Assembly (NCBI GenBank): GCA_907163345.1 | Contig: CAJQUN010000023.1 | Coordinates: 8,008,598-8,072,597 of the forward strand | DNA: 64,000 nucleotides | DNA from: Haberlea rhodopensis | Lineage: Eukaryota; Streptophyta; Magnoliopsida; Lamiales; Gesneriaceae | Direction: 5' to 3' | Shown here: in pieces, positions 29,641 through 40,881 of the stretch | Layout of the letters: each line of letters begins with the position of its first letter | Position numbering within the stretch: the stretch's first letter is position 1 | Program-made: the position numbers and the translations under genes | The notes under the pieces: generated by a model | Told to the model about the DNA's origin: nothing | The model's database searches: none | The model's input: the letters and a program-made list of their open reading frames with translations, nothing else

Positions 29641-32157
29641 GGCTACCATTACTCACAACTCTCTCCGTTGAGTTTAATGATATTTACAGGGCAGAAGATG
29701 CAGAGATGGTGTCCATCTTCCGAGCTTTGGAATCATCTGGTCTGAGAAACTTTTTGGAGTGCGGCACAGTTGTTTATGAATCAGAAATCCGCGAACTATT
29801 CGCCAATGCCGTCTCCCAGAAGACATCAATATCCACTACTGTCAAGGGCAAATCATTTGAGATCTCGCCGATGACGCTGGCCAAGACCTTTGGCCTCCCA
29901 AATTCCGGACTGACAGAATTTGGACAGATTCCTCAAGCGTCACTCTCAGATCTTCAAGGGAAGATCTCTATTTTTGGCCACCGCCTGCAACCCTCGTTTA
30001 AGAAGAAGGAAATGCTCTCTCATTTACAGGTGCTGTACGAAATCATTGGCAAGCCTCTGTTGGGCAAAGCAGGAAGTTTTCACGCTGTAACCGCAGAGAA
30101 GTTCAGGGCTATGGCGGCTATTGTATCCGGACAGAAGATGAACTGGTTCGTGATTTTTTTTGGAGTTTTGATGGAAACGGTGATTGCATCAAAACAGGCC
30201 GTATGCTTTGCTGTTCCTCTCAGCAAGCTACTGGAGTCCTTAGACATCGAGCTGGGAAAGCAGTCCGCTCTCAGTCCCTTCAAGATTCTAAACTCCAAAG
30301 GGCTCGCACTGCTGAAGTCCAAGAGTGCTCCGCCTACTCCTGCCACTCTGGCTGCAGTCAAGATTGAGAAGGGCGAAGAACAAGCTGTTGCGCGGAAACC
30401 TCGGGTCAAGCGAAAGCTGACCATCCATACTGATTCTGAAGAAACTCAGTCTGCTCCCTCGCCACCAACCAAGCCACTTCCCAAGAAGCCCAGAACCCAG
30501 ATTACCAAACCAATCAAAACTCTACCCCTACCCATTTTGCCACCAACTAAAGCCACCCCTGCACCCCAACCTTCAAAACAAATTTCAACAAATTTCAACC
30601 ACTTCAACCCCTGCACCCAAAGTCACCGTTAGACTTCCCTCTGCCATTCCCGTGGTCAAGGGGATAGTTATCACTGAGTTGGGAGATTATACCCAATCAG
30701 GAATCAAGTCCCCTTCCTCCACCGGTAAGGGAAAAGCCATTCTCTCCGAACCCCTCCAAATCTGCAGCGCAGACAGCCATCGACATTGCTATGGAGGATG
30801 TTGATGAGAAGGTGAAGGGACTCATTGTGGTCTTTCATGAATACGTCCAGTACCGGACTATCAACCACATTGAGATGTTCTTCGGAAAGTTGAGCAGACT
30901 GAAGAAGATGGAAGAGGAAGTTCTGAAAGGAACAGAGACCGATGATGTTCGGCTTGCCGTGCAGCGCAAAGAGATATTTATGGCAATTCAAAGATTCAGA
31001 CTTGCCACTCTGCTCCTAGCTGCTAAGAAAGAGAACTTCGATCCAAATGCTCCAACTGCCAGAGATGATGGGGCCGTTATTGCTCAATTAGAGATGGATG
31101 TTCATGCTCTTCACTTAGCTGTCCGTTTCAACGACAGAAGATCAGTATATCCACTCCAGCAACCAGCCCGGATCATCCTTCTGCAAGCAAATCTCTGGCA
31201 GAACCTTTCGTTGAAGTTATTCCCTCTAGGGCAGCAGACCAGACTGAAGATCAGCCAGCAGCGCAACCCGCAGAACCAGCCGCAGATCAGACTGAAGATC
31301 AAGCAGCAGCTCAAACCGTAGAGCTAGTATCAGATCAGCCAGCAGAACATACAGTGGAGCAGCCATTGCCTAATGCTCCGTCTGCTACAGATGATGAACC
31401 ATTGAATGTGTTGTTGGACTCTCCAACAACATCTATTCCTTTGGGGTCATCAGCCTCCCGTGCACAAATCAGTCCAACCGCAGCTCTTGCAACAATTGAC
31501 GCACCAGACTTCGTCGATCCGGATTTAGTGGTGTCTACAGTTGTTGCAGCTTTACAGATTGAGGAGCCTCTCAGTCCCAGCACTCCTCCGGGACAACCAG
31601 ATGAAAATCTTGCCTTCATTCAAGAATTTTCTTTGGATTTGGTCACCCTGATCCGATCCAAAAGTCATCAGGCTGCCATATCTTCCATTATGCCGATTGC
31701 TGAAGAAGATGATCCTGCACTATCATCATCAGATCACTCTCCCAGTCGGCTATCTGATGCACCTCCATCACTGGCATGGACTCTCCAGCATTTCTCTGAC
31801 AACTGCATGTCACTCTCTCAACGTGTTCTAGAAGTTCATCAAGGTCAGAGGCTTACAGCTTTGGACTTTGATTCATTCAAAGAGAAGATGACAGCCAGTA
31901 TAAGCAGCCTTCAGCGAGGACTGAATGATCTGTTTTATCAGCAAGCCACTTATAAGAACAGCCTGAGAAAAGAGCAGATCGAGCTGGCCACAGAAGTCCG
32001 AGCATCTGTTGTCAATTCCCTCCGCGCTCAAGACGTTTGTCTTGACGCTATCAGCGCGCAGCTCGCACAAGTTGTTGATTTTCTTCAAGAGATTGCTGCT
32101 GACAAAAAGGGGAAAAAGAAGAAAGACTTCAAGCCGCCTCAAACTTCAAGAAGATAA
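29641..32157 (+). pseudogene. S2 extra (env-like position) ORF, frameshifted
   Basis: Counterpart of the S1 extra ORF. The likely start at 29641 (MATITHNSL) is thrown out of frame within ten codons. The main frame is seen from about 29667 (VEFNDIYRAEDAEM) to 30632, ending in a Lys/Pro-rich patch (PTKPLPKKPRTQITKPIK). It then runs in shifted frames at 30791-31140 (helical, Lys/Glu-rich) and 31354-32157 (Ser/Pro/Ala-rich, then helical, ending in a very basic GKKKKDFKPPQTSRR). The order globular, KPRT-type basic patch, low-complexity, helical, basic tail matches S1. No membrane segment is obvious. At least three indels are required. Confidence 0.72.
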
Positions 32158-32406
32158 CAGTCTCGTTGATTAAATTTTTAGACTGACTGTTTGCGAGATT
32201 TTTTATCAATAAAAATCTTTCTTTATTAAGTCCTTGTTCATTTATATTGAACTTTAATAAAGGCTTAATCGGTCCAACTTAATAATGGTCATTTATTTTG
32301 AACAACGAAGAAGTAATCGATCCGAAAGTTTTCGCTTCAGAGTTCTTATCAGACTAGTTAAACAGACTTAGAAGCTAGGTTTTGTCATCATCAAAAAGGG
32401 GGAATT
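32158..32406 (+). promoter_or_regulatory. S2 3' untranslated region and polypurine tract
   Basis: Noncoding. Just before the 3' LTR lies CATCAAAAAGGGGGAATT (about 32390-32406), a standard Sirevirus polypurine tract priming plus-strand DNA synthesis. It abuts the LTR, unlike in S1. Confidence 0.85.
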
Positions 32407-33582
32407 TGTTAGTTCCGGACCTTATCAATAAGATTTTAAAGATGACAAAACATATCAGACCGGATCGAGAGAAATCAGACTGACCAGAACGATCGCCCAA
32501 AACAGATCAAGCTGATAAGATGACAAAGAATATCAGACCGGATCGAGGGTAATCAGACTGACCAGATCGATAGCTCAAAACAGAACAAGCTGATAAGGCA
32601 TATTACTTATCAGACCGGATCGATGGATTTCAGACTGACTAAATCGATGCTTCAGATCGATCTCAATCTCTATCAGATCAGAGCAGTCTAAGATACATAA
32701 AGAATGGCTCCTCAATCATTAACGGCTATTTATTGTAGCATTTAATGTCGTAATTAATGCTACAAAGGACTAAAGACTGAAGATTGCCATAAAAGGTAAG
32801 AAGACAAAGAAGAGCTTACCTGACAGTCGCCGAAAGTATGAACCAGAACGGCAAGTATCCTGAAGAAGAAGACTGTAGCCTACTCAGAGTTTAAACAGAG
32901 TCAAAGTTGTACATTAAGGGAAATAATGCCATTGGTACTTACAACTATAAAAGGATGCAACAAAAGGAATATAGATGACTCTCGCTGATCAATTGAAAAA
33001 CGCACAAGAAAGCAAAACAGCACAAGCTTACAAGCTCAGAAGCTCTCGAGCTGAAATTATTCTTAAGCACGATTACTTTGTAACATTTGATCATTTAGGA
33101 TCACTGTGCGCATCTTGTGTATTCTGTGTTGAAAAATAGAAGTGAGAAACATATTGTAACTGTCAGACAGAGTGTGTCTGAGCAGATCGAGTGACTAGGA
33201 GTTTCAGACTGGTAGTGAGGTAAATCCAGCCTGAATCGGGTTTGTACAACAGGATTGTATAAATCAAAGTCTTCTAGTATAAACCTTCCTTAATTGGAAG
33301 AAGGGGAGACGTAGAAGGATTACACCACCTTCGAACTTCCAGAAACATATCCTGTTTATTATCTTTCTGTACTTGTTCTTTCATACTAGCCATCGAGCCG
33401 TTCTTACATATACAAGAACAGACCGTTCCGCACTTATACTTTCACTGGTTTGTTCTGTACAAAAGTTGATTAAGAAACAGATTTCTTTCACTAATCCGAA
33501 AGAAATCACAAGGGATTAAATTTTACAAGGAGTGTTCATTCACCCCCCCCCCCCCTCTAAACACTCCGGACCGATCCTAACA
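32407..33582 (+). repeat. S2 3' LTR
   Basis: Second LTR copy, 1176 bp, ending ACCGATCCTAACA followed by the AGGTG duplication. It contains the three tandem units, the TATA box at 32946-32952 and a C run of 15 (33542-33556 region). Confidence 0.95.
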
Positions 33583-33587
33583 AGGTG
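33583..33587. repeat. S2 target-site duplication, right copy (AGGTG)
   Basis: Matches AGGTG at 22874-22878 directly before S2. The G1 LTR continues from here, as its 3' LTR does near 49870. Confidence 0.9.
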
Positions 33588-35459
33588 TGTGTTAATTATT
33601 TTGGAAGGCGAGTTTAATCGGGTTATGGTGCATTTTTGGAAAAATGCTTTTAAAATATCATGTAGGGATGTTTTATACATCATACTAATTGCTAGGACAT
33701 GGTTTTCAATTACAAAACCCCACATCATTATCCCCCACTCATTCTCACTCCCCACCTCACTCTTTATCAAACAACAAACAGCCCCCCCCCCCCCCACCCC
33801 CCCCCCCAAAAAAAAAAAAATAAAACCCACAAGGTCGATTAGGCAAGGGAAAGAAGAGGGAGGGATTTTCAAGAACTTTCACTCTTGATTTTTGGTAGGA
33901 ATTTGTAGCTCAAGTGGTAAGGAACTCTTCTTGTTAAACTTTGAACATCTTTGTAATGGATGAGTTATGAATTTTTGGGGAAATGGCATGTATTGGTTCT
34001 TTTTGTTGGGTTGATGTTTTGTGTTGCTATATTATGGTTTTATGGAGTTTATTATGTGTTGAGTTGATGAGGATTGATGGTTTGTGGTATATGTTGGTTT
34101 AGCATGTGGTATATGCACAAAAATGGTGATTTCCTGCGATTGCAGAGCTCGGCGGTCGATCGAGCGGGATCCTAGATCGATCGCGCGCTGCAAGGATTTT
34201 GCTTGGGAAGAAAACACTTCCTCGATCGATTGAGCGGGACTCCCGATCGATCGAGGCGACTTCTCGATCGATCGGTGAGTTTTCTCGAAAGATCGAGGAG
34301 GGCAGTGAGTTGGTGCCAAGATTGATCGAATCGCGATCGATCGAGCGCTGGGGTCGATCGATCGCGAGGCATGGAATAGTGGAATTATTGGATTTTGGTT
34401 AAATTAATGGGATTTTTGGTATTGGATTATAATTTGGCCTCTAATATTTGATTGTGTGATTGTGTAGAGCCTTCCCAGGTGGCAACACAACACAGGAGAT
34501 AAAGTCCTACAACATTTCCACATTTTGGAACATAGGTACGTAGAGAGATGTACGGGCACCAAACGGTAACATGTATTTTATATACATAATGGATTATGCA
34601 TTGTGGATGCATATACATATTGGATTATGCATTGTGGTTGCATATATGTATTGGATGCTTGATGCATATCCCATGAGTCGTCGTTATATTCGAGTGATGA
34701 TTTTAAATGCTTTGCTGCTGTCATTTGAAGCGATGATAGAATACATGCCGCTGTCATATCGTAGCAAGGAAAGAATATTTGCCGCTAATATGTTGAAGAG
34801 ATGGTAAATGCCACATGTCACATTAAAGCGAGGTTATTCGATGCCGCTAATATGTCGAAGCGAGGGGCATTAGTGCCGCGGTCATGACAAGCGAGGTGCA
34901 TTAAAATACACTGTTATAACAAGACTAGGGAATGGTTATTGGTATTGATGGAATGGTTATATGTCATGACATTTATGGAACCATAATATAATCCATTGAT
35001 TATGATTATGATTATGAGTTTTGGTATAGGGACAAACAAAAGGAAGCGTTTTAAATGCTTTGAAATACAGGAAGTGCTTTGTATCTACGATTTATGCAGT
35101 TACTCATTATAATCATATTGTGGTGAATATTGATTATTATATGCTCATGGTTTGAGGTTGTTCCTGTAGGTGCATTTTGGCATGGAGGACTAACGCCAGG
35201 GTTGATGCAGTGAGCTGTGTGAGGAGTGCTACTGGTATAGCAAGACAGGAATTCTTTTGTATAGTTTCTACACAGGGTAGAGTAAATCTATAGATTTACA
35301 TTCATTTTGATGGGAATGTAATTAATTCCTTTTGGAAATTTCATTTTGGCACTGTAATCCTTAAGCTCAAGGCATCAACATGAACCCTTATACTCTGATG
35401 AATGCATGTTTAGCTCTCTTAATGCACTTAATCCACACTTAAGGTAGCGATGCCTTACA
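33588..35459 (+). repeat. G1 5' LTR, second piece
   Basis: Matches 49870-51737 in order. It contains a C-rich then A-rich homopolymer tract (33782-33822), the CGATCG palindrome cluster (34155-34366) and a 'gccgctaatatg...aagcgagg' short-repeat zone (about 34780-34905), and ends GCCTTACA. Substitutions relative to the 3' LTR are frequent, clearly more than between the LTRs of S1, S2, G2 or T. Confidence 0.88.
34155..34366. repeat. CGATCG palindrome cluster in the G1 5' LTR
   Basis: Eight sites with centres near 34159.5, 34178.5, 34227.5, 34248.5, 34269.5, 34290.5, 34338.5 and 34359.5, so spacings of 19, 49, 21, 21, 21, 48 and 21 bp. Most read TCGATCGATCGA or CGATCGATCG. The sixth has decayed to CGAAAGATCG. 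Confidence 0.85.
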
Positions 35460-35463
35460 TTAG

Positions 35464-35475
35464 TGGTATCAGAGC
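35464..35475 (+). promoter_or_regulatory. G1 primer binding site (tRNA-iMet type)
   Basis: TGGTATCAGAGC, four bases after the 5' LTR end. Confidence 0.9.
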
Positions 35476-35681
35476 ATTGGTTAGAGAACCCGGGAATGAG
35501 TGCAGGGTAGACTTAGTGAACAAGTTTGATAGGTGTTTACTTATGAGCATGTTTATGCATGTGGTGCATATTTGAGTATATATTTGTTATACTAACATGC
35601 TTATAATATTGTTGTTCATGTTAACTAACGGTGTAATACATGAATTATTTCTGGTATTATTGTTAACCCCTGTATTACAGC

Positions 35682-37374
35682 ATGACAGCCAGAAATCTGG
35701 AACACCTCAATGAGAAGGTGGGTGATGTAGGAAGTGTGAATGCTGGTATTGGATAGTCTAATCCTCTACCACCACTGGCTGTGGGCATGGAACCTATTGC
35801 ACAACTGTTACTACCCGGAGAGCTGAGTTTGACACAGTTCTTGACCTTTCATCCACCATGCTTTGAGGGAACTGAGACAGGGGAAGAAGCAGAGGAATTG
35901 TTAGAGAGGATTGAGCAAATCTTCGTGTCGGCACCGTGTGCCAAGACCGTTTGATTAAGGTTGGCAGAGTTCCAACTGGCTAAGAAATCTTCCATGTGGT
36001 TGAAGACGACAGTTATGGAAATGAGAGCTCAAGGAATAATAGTGGACTGGAGCTTGTTTAGGACCCGGTTTCTGAACCGGTACTTTCCTGCGGCTGCTAG
36101 GCAGATGAAGGAGGATGAGTACACTCAATTGAAGCAAGGCAACATGACTGTTTCCGAATATGCTCTTTAGTATTCATCGCTCTTACGGTATGTCCCTCAT
36201 ATCGTTACAAACAGTCATGCCAAGATGAGGCAATTTCTAAAGGGACTGAGGCCGGAGTTGTTCGATCGGGTTCTTTCTAATAACCTCAACTCTTTTGATG
36301 ATGCTCTGACTAGAGCGGAGCTTGCGGAAATTGGGGTGAGTGCTTACAGGGATGTTGTACCCCCATTTGTGCCATCACAGAGGCCAATTTCTGACAGTCT
36401 GAGGCCACGAGGAGAGCAGTTCAAGCCTCGTGTAGCTTCTTCATCTTCCAGATTAAGTAGGAAGCGATCTAATAACTGGAAGCTGGGAGATCGAAGGGGT
36501 AATGCATCCACTAACCGGGGACTAACACAGGCGAGTAGGACAGGGGAAACAAGATGCGATAATTGTGGAGGACCGCATTTGACGCGTGACTGCCCTGCTT
36601 GTTACAGTTGTGGCAAGATGGGCCACATTGCTCGGTATTGCCCCAACCGAGGAGGACAGTCAGACTTTAGGTCAAACAGACCAAGATTTGATGACAGGGC
36701 AGTACATCAGAGGCAACAGATTATGCCTCGACCATCGGGAGGTCAGACAATGGGACCACCTCAGGGGAAAGTGTATGCATTGACTAGGGAGCATGCTGAG
36801 GCAGCCCCAGAGGAGGTGATTGCGGGTAAGTGTTATTTATTTACCTATCTTGCTTTTATTTTGATAGATACAGGTGCCTCCCACTCTTTTTGTATCTGTG
36901 GATTTTGTGAAAGACATCATATGTGCTCGCCTCTGTTGTAAATGCATCTTATGTTCTCGACACCCATCGGGAAGCATGTAATTGCTGACCGAGTATTATC
37001 TGTATGCCTCATTTACTTTGAGGGCAATGATTTTAAGGCCGATTTGATTGTACTGGGAATGACATACTTTGATTGCATTGTGGGCATCGATGTATTAAAT
37101 GTGGTTGATTGCCGACAGAGAACAGTCCGCTTTAGACCTGATCTGGGGATTCGGTGCATATTTATGGAAGTGGATCTTGGCCGAAGATTCCGTTGGTATC
37201 GGCTATTAAGATGTCACGGTTATTGGAACGTAGACATACGGGCTATCTCATCTATGCCGTTGATGTTGTGGAAAAGAAAATTCCAGGCTTTCCACCGAGT
37301 AGGAAAGTCGAGTTCGGAATTGAACTATTACCAGGGACATCGCTATTTCTCGTGCCCTTTATAGAATGGCACCG
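35682..37374 (+). pseudogene. G1 gag and protease, broken
   Basis: Aligns through its length with G2 gag-protease. It starts at 35682, the ATG after the shared 'ttacagc' context. Gag phrases are FEGTETGEEAEELLERIEQIF, WLKTTVMEMRAQG and FKDLKQGNM-type (YTQLKQGNMTVSEYAL). The CysHis region reads CDNCGGPHLTRDCPACYSCGKMGHIARYC in two consecutive parts near 36556-36640, and the protease carries LIDTGASHS at about 36860. In-frame stops: 35754, 35952, 36168 (CAG in G2) and 36939. Frameshifts lie near 37150 and 37350, and the linker before RT is shortened relative to G2. Confidence 0.85.
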
Positions 37375-38329
37375 ACGGAGTTGAGGGAACTGAAGGTGCA
37401 ATTGTAGGAACTCCTTGACAAAGGATACATACGTCCTAGTGTATCGCCTTGGGGTGCACCGGTCTTGTTTGTTAAGAAAAAGGATGGTTCGGTGCACTTG
37501 TGCATCGATTACCGACAATTGAATAAAGCGATGGTAAAGAACAAGTGCCCTCTTCCGCGAATTGATGACCTGTTTGATCAGTTGCAGGGCACGAAGCTTT
37601 ATAGCAAGATTGATTTGATATATGGGTACCATCAGATACGGGTTAGAGTGGAGGATGTTTAGAAAACATCATTTCGTACTCGATATGGGCACTACGAGTT
37701 CTTGGTCATGCCGTTCGGGGTGACGAATGCCCCGACTGTCTTTATGAGTCTGATGAACCAGATGTTTTAGCCGTATCTTGATCAGTTTGTTATAGTCTTT
37801 ATTGATGACATCATCATCTATTCTGGGAGCGAAGAGGAGCACGTGAAACATTTGCGTACAGTGCTTCAGATTCTCCGAGGTAATCAGTTGTTTGCCAAGC
37901 TCATTAAATGTGAGTTTTGGTTGGACAGTGTGGTGTTTCTGGGTCATGTCATCTCCAGAGATGGGATATCAGTGGATTCTAGGAAGGTAGAGGCAGTAAT
38001 GGAATGGTATGCACCTACCTCTGTACCCGAGATTCGGAGTTTTCTTGGTTTGGCCGGATATTATCGACGCTTTGTTGAGGGATTCTTAAAGATTGCTAAG
38101 CCATTGACGGAGCTGACTCAGAAGGGAGTACCATTTTATTGGTCTGAGGCTTGTGAGCAGTGCTTCCAAGAGTTGAAGCATCGGTTGACGACTGCACCCG
38201 TATTGGTGATTCCCACAGAAAACAAGAGGTTCGTTCTTTATACCGATGCGTCGCTACAAGGTCTAAGATGTGTGCTGATACAAGATAATCATGTGGTGGC
38301 TTATGCATCAAGACAGCTGAAGCCGCATG
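37375..38329 (+). pseudogene. G1 reverse transcriptase and start of RNase H, cut by G2
   Basis: Ty3/Gypsy RT in one frame but with three TAG stops at 37405, 37660 and 37768, all where G2 has glutamine. Motifs: KGYIRPSVSPWGAPVLFVKK, LCIDYRQLNKA, YSKIDLIYGYHQIR, FRTRYGHYEFLVMPFG, catalytic FIDDIIIYS (about 37800), CEFWLDSVVFLGHVIS and IRSFLGLAGYYRRFVEGF. The RNase H start FVLYTDASLQG (here followed by LRC, where G2 has LGC) is present. It breaks at RQLKPH, where G2 is inserted, and continues at 47834. Confidence 0.9.
38325..38329. repeat. G2 target-site duplication, left copy (GCATG)
   Basis: GCATG precedes the G2 LTR start TGTGATATCC and recurs at 47829-47833. Removing G2 and one copy joins the RNase H reading frame (RQLKPH to ETRYLVHD). 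Confidence 0.95.
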
Positions 38330-40663
38330 TGTGATATCCTCGAAATGATTAGGTGTTATTTAAACATTAATCATTGTTGTGAAAATTATGGTATTAATTC
38401 TTGTGTTGAATTAATAATATTGGGAAATGCATGTGAGGGTGCATGTGTTATATGTTGGGATTTTGGGGTTGTGGCATGATTATTTGGGGTGTGTGTTGTT
38501 TGTTTTGGTAAAGCATATTTAAATGGGAGTTGAAGTATTTTATTGAGAAAATACTATAAAATATCATGTGAGGATATTTTAATACATCGTGCTAAATACC
38601 GGGACCAAAACATAACACATCACTTAACCCACCACTCAACCACCCCCCTTGACCCATACCCTGCTGCTAGCTGCCAGCTGCTTGCCCATGCCCCTTGTCC
38701 CATCTCCAACTCCACCTTTCCATAGCTGGAACTCCTCCATTCCTCTCCCATTTTTCGTCCAACTTCTGATAAGTAAGAAAAGGAGGAGATCCACCATTTT
38801 TATTGCTTGGAAAGCTTGCAAAAATCGGAGCAAAAGAGGGTGAGAAACCATTTCTGGGTTTGAATTTAAGTTGTTTAAGTTCATACTTTTATTGGTTTAA
38901 AAATGGCATGTTAGCTTAGGTTTCTTAAAACCTTCGATTTAAATGCTTACATGGTGTTTTTATGAAGCTCTCAGTATTTTTCCTTATGTATATTACATGT
39001 TTTATGTAGAGGAAATAAGCATGTAAAGTATGGTGTTCAAAAATCTGGGTAAGGTTGTGGCCTGTTTTCTGGAAAAATATGAGTTGGGAGTGTTTTTATG
39101 AAGGTGATATCATGCTCGTTAGCTTAGGTTTTGGTAAACCTTTGATGTGAAAATATGCATGGTAGTTTTGTGAAGCCCTTGGCATGTTTGTTCGAGCATG
39201 CCTTATGTTATATGTTGTAGTTTTAATAGCATGAAATGAGGTACTCAAGAAATCTGGAAATGATTATGCTGCCCTGTTTCCAGAAAAGTTGATCGAGTAC
39301 TTGTGTGAATGGTCGACGTTTATGCATGTGGGCTTATGGTTGGGGTGTAAATTTGATATGAATACACTCAGGGTAGTGTATTGTAGCTACTAGCATGTTT
39401 GTTTGGGCATGTTGTATGTCTTACATGTTAGAACGAAAGGTATGAAAATCAGTGTTAAGAGCATTCTGGAAAATGTCGCGCACAGACCATGTGGCGATCG
39501 ATCGCCACAAATGGGGCGATCGATCGCCGACGTCCAGTAGCCAAAATCAAAGGCACGCGATCGATCGCCATGAATGGCGCAATCGATCGCCATGGGACAG
39601 TGAAGTCTGGCGATCGATCGCCAAGTGGTAGCGATCGATCGCCAGAGGCAGAGTTATGAAAAATTGACATCTAATATTGTGTTGTACACTGGTGTAGAGC
39701 CTTCACAGACGGCTACACAACGCAGGGGATAGAGTCCCACCACACACTACATTTTGGAAAGGTACGTAAGCGACGTACGGGCATCCCAACGGTAACATGT
39801 ACTTTATGTTTGTCTTTGACACATGATGAATGCAATGTGATGCATTAAGGTTATGATACATGTTATTATGCATTGTTGTTGCATATTATGCATTGTGTTG
39901 CATATTGTGATGTGGAATAAAGAGGTGTATTCCACGAGTCAGGGCGATCACAGTTAAGGTTTTAATGCTTACGCTTTACCGCTAAAAATGTGGAGCGGGA
40001 GGGGGGAGGCTCGCTTGCACATGGAGGCGGGGTATACCATACTGAGCGAGGATGAGATACCGCTAGTATGAAGAAGCGAGGATGAGATACCGCTTGTTTC
40101 GAGATTATGAAAGCGAGGAAGCATTAAAATAACTGATGATGACTGACTCAAGAAAAAGAGATGATATGTCATGACATTTATTTATGAAACCATATGTTCA
40201 TATAGTGAGTTGTTTATGAATTATGGTACATGGTACAGGGACAACCAATAGGCGTTGTAAATGCGAGGAAAATACAGGAAGTGTTTTGTATTTATGATTA
40301 TGCATTTACGCCTTACGTATTCATATTGTGTTGTATATGAATAGCTATGTGCTCATGTGTTGGGGGTTGTCTTTGTAGGTGCTTTTGCTAAGGAGAACTA
40401 GGGTCGGGGCTGATATTTTGAGCTGTAAGGAGTGCTACTACAATAGCAGGACAGAGTTCTTTTGCGTAGTCTCTACAAGTAGTAGAGTAGAACTATAGTG
40501 TCACTCCTATTGTTTTGAGAAATGTAACTATTATCTGTTGAAAATTTTATGGGTACATGTGAACTGTAAGCTCAAAATGTCAACACGATTAAATACTCTG
40601 ATATTGAAATGCTTAGTTCTCATAATTGCACCTTACATTATGTTTAAGTATCAGGGTCTCACA
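38330..40663 (+). repeat. G2 5' LTR, 2334 bp
   Basis: Starts TGTGATATCCTCGAAATG and ends GGGTCTCACA. It holds the palindrome cluster at 39492-39642 and a short tandem repeat 'gcgaggatgagataccgct' at about 40047-40092. It lacks about 35 bp present in the 3' LTR near 46795-46832. Other differences are scattered single bases, roughly 1% by eye. Confidence 0.93.
39492..39642. repeat. GGCGATCGATCGCC palindrome cluster in the G2 5' LTR
   Basis: Six sites: TGGCGATCGATCGCCA at 39492-39507 and 39608-39623 (16-bp perfect palindromes), GGCGATCGATCGCC at 39515-39528, GCGATCGATCGC at 39557-39568 and 39631-39642, and a one-base variant centred near 39584.5. Centre spacings are 22, 41, 22, 31 and 21 bp. 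Confidence 0.92.
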
Positions 40664-40668
40664 TTTAG

Positions 40669-40680
40669 TGGTATCAGAGC
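40669..40680 (+). promoter_or_regulatory. G2 primer binding site (tRNA-iMet type)
   Basis: TGGTATCAGAGC, five bases after the 5' LTR. Confidence 0.93.
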
Positions 40681-40881
40681 AGTGGTTAGATAACCAGGGA
40701 AGAGTGAAGGGTAGCCTTTAGAGACAAGTTGGTTAGGTATTCATTGTTGGGCATGTTATGCATGTGATGCATATTTTTGTATAAGTGTTATACTAACATG
40801 CTTTGAATATAATACTCTTGTTATCTAACGACTTATATTATGAACTGCTTTTGGTATTGTTGTTCACTCTTGTGTTGCAGC

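Larger units (their letters stand above)
22879..33582 (+). mobile_element. S2: second Sirevirus (Ty1/Copia), inserted in the G1 5' LTR
   Basis: Plus-strand element with 5' LTR 22879-24053, primer site 24056, gag 24104, protease/integrase/RT/RNase H to 29256, extra ORF 29641-32157, polypurine tract about 32393-32404 and 3' LTR 32407-33582. The TSD is AGGTG (22874-22878 and 33583-33587). It is a different family from S1: the LTRs do not align apart from the end motifs, while the proteins align well. Coding regions contain many stops and indels although the LTRs differ by only about a dozen substitutions. Confidence 0.93.

Noticed and set aside
33532..33888. Open frames around 33540-33888 and 49832-50185
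   Set aside because: Driven by homopolymer C runs (proline or glycine tracts) in G1 LTR sequence, partly crossing the S2 junction.
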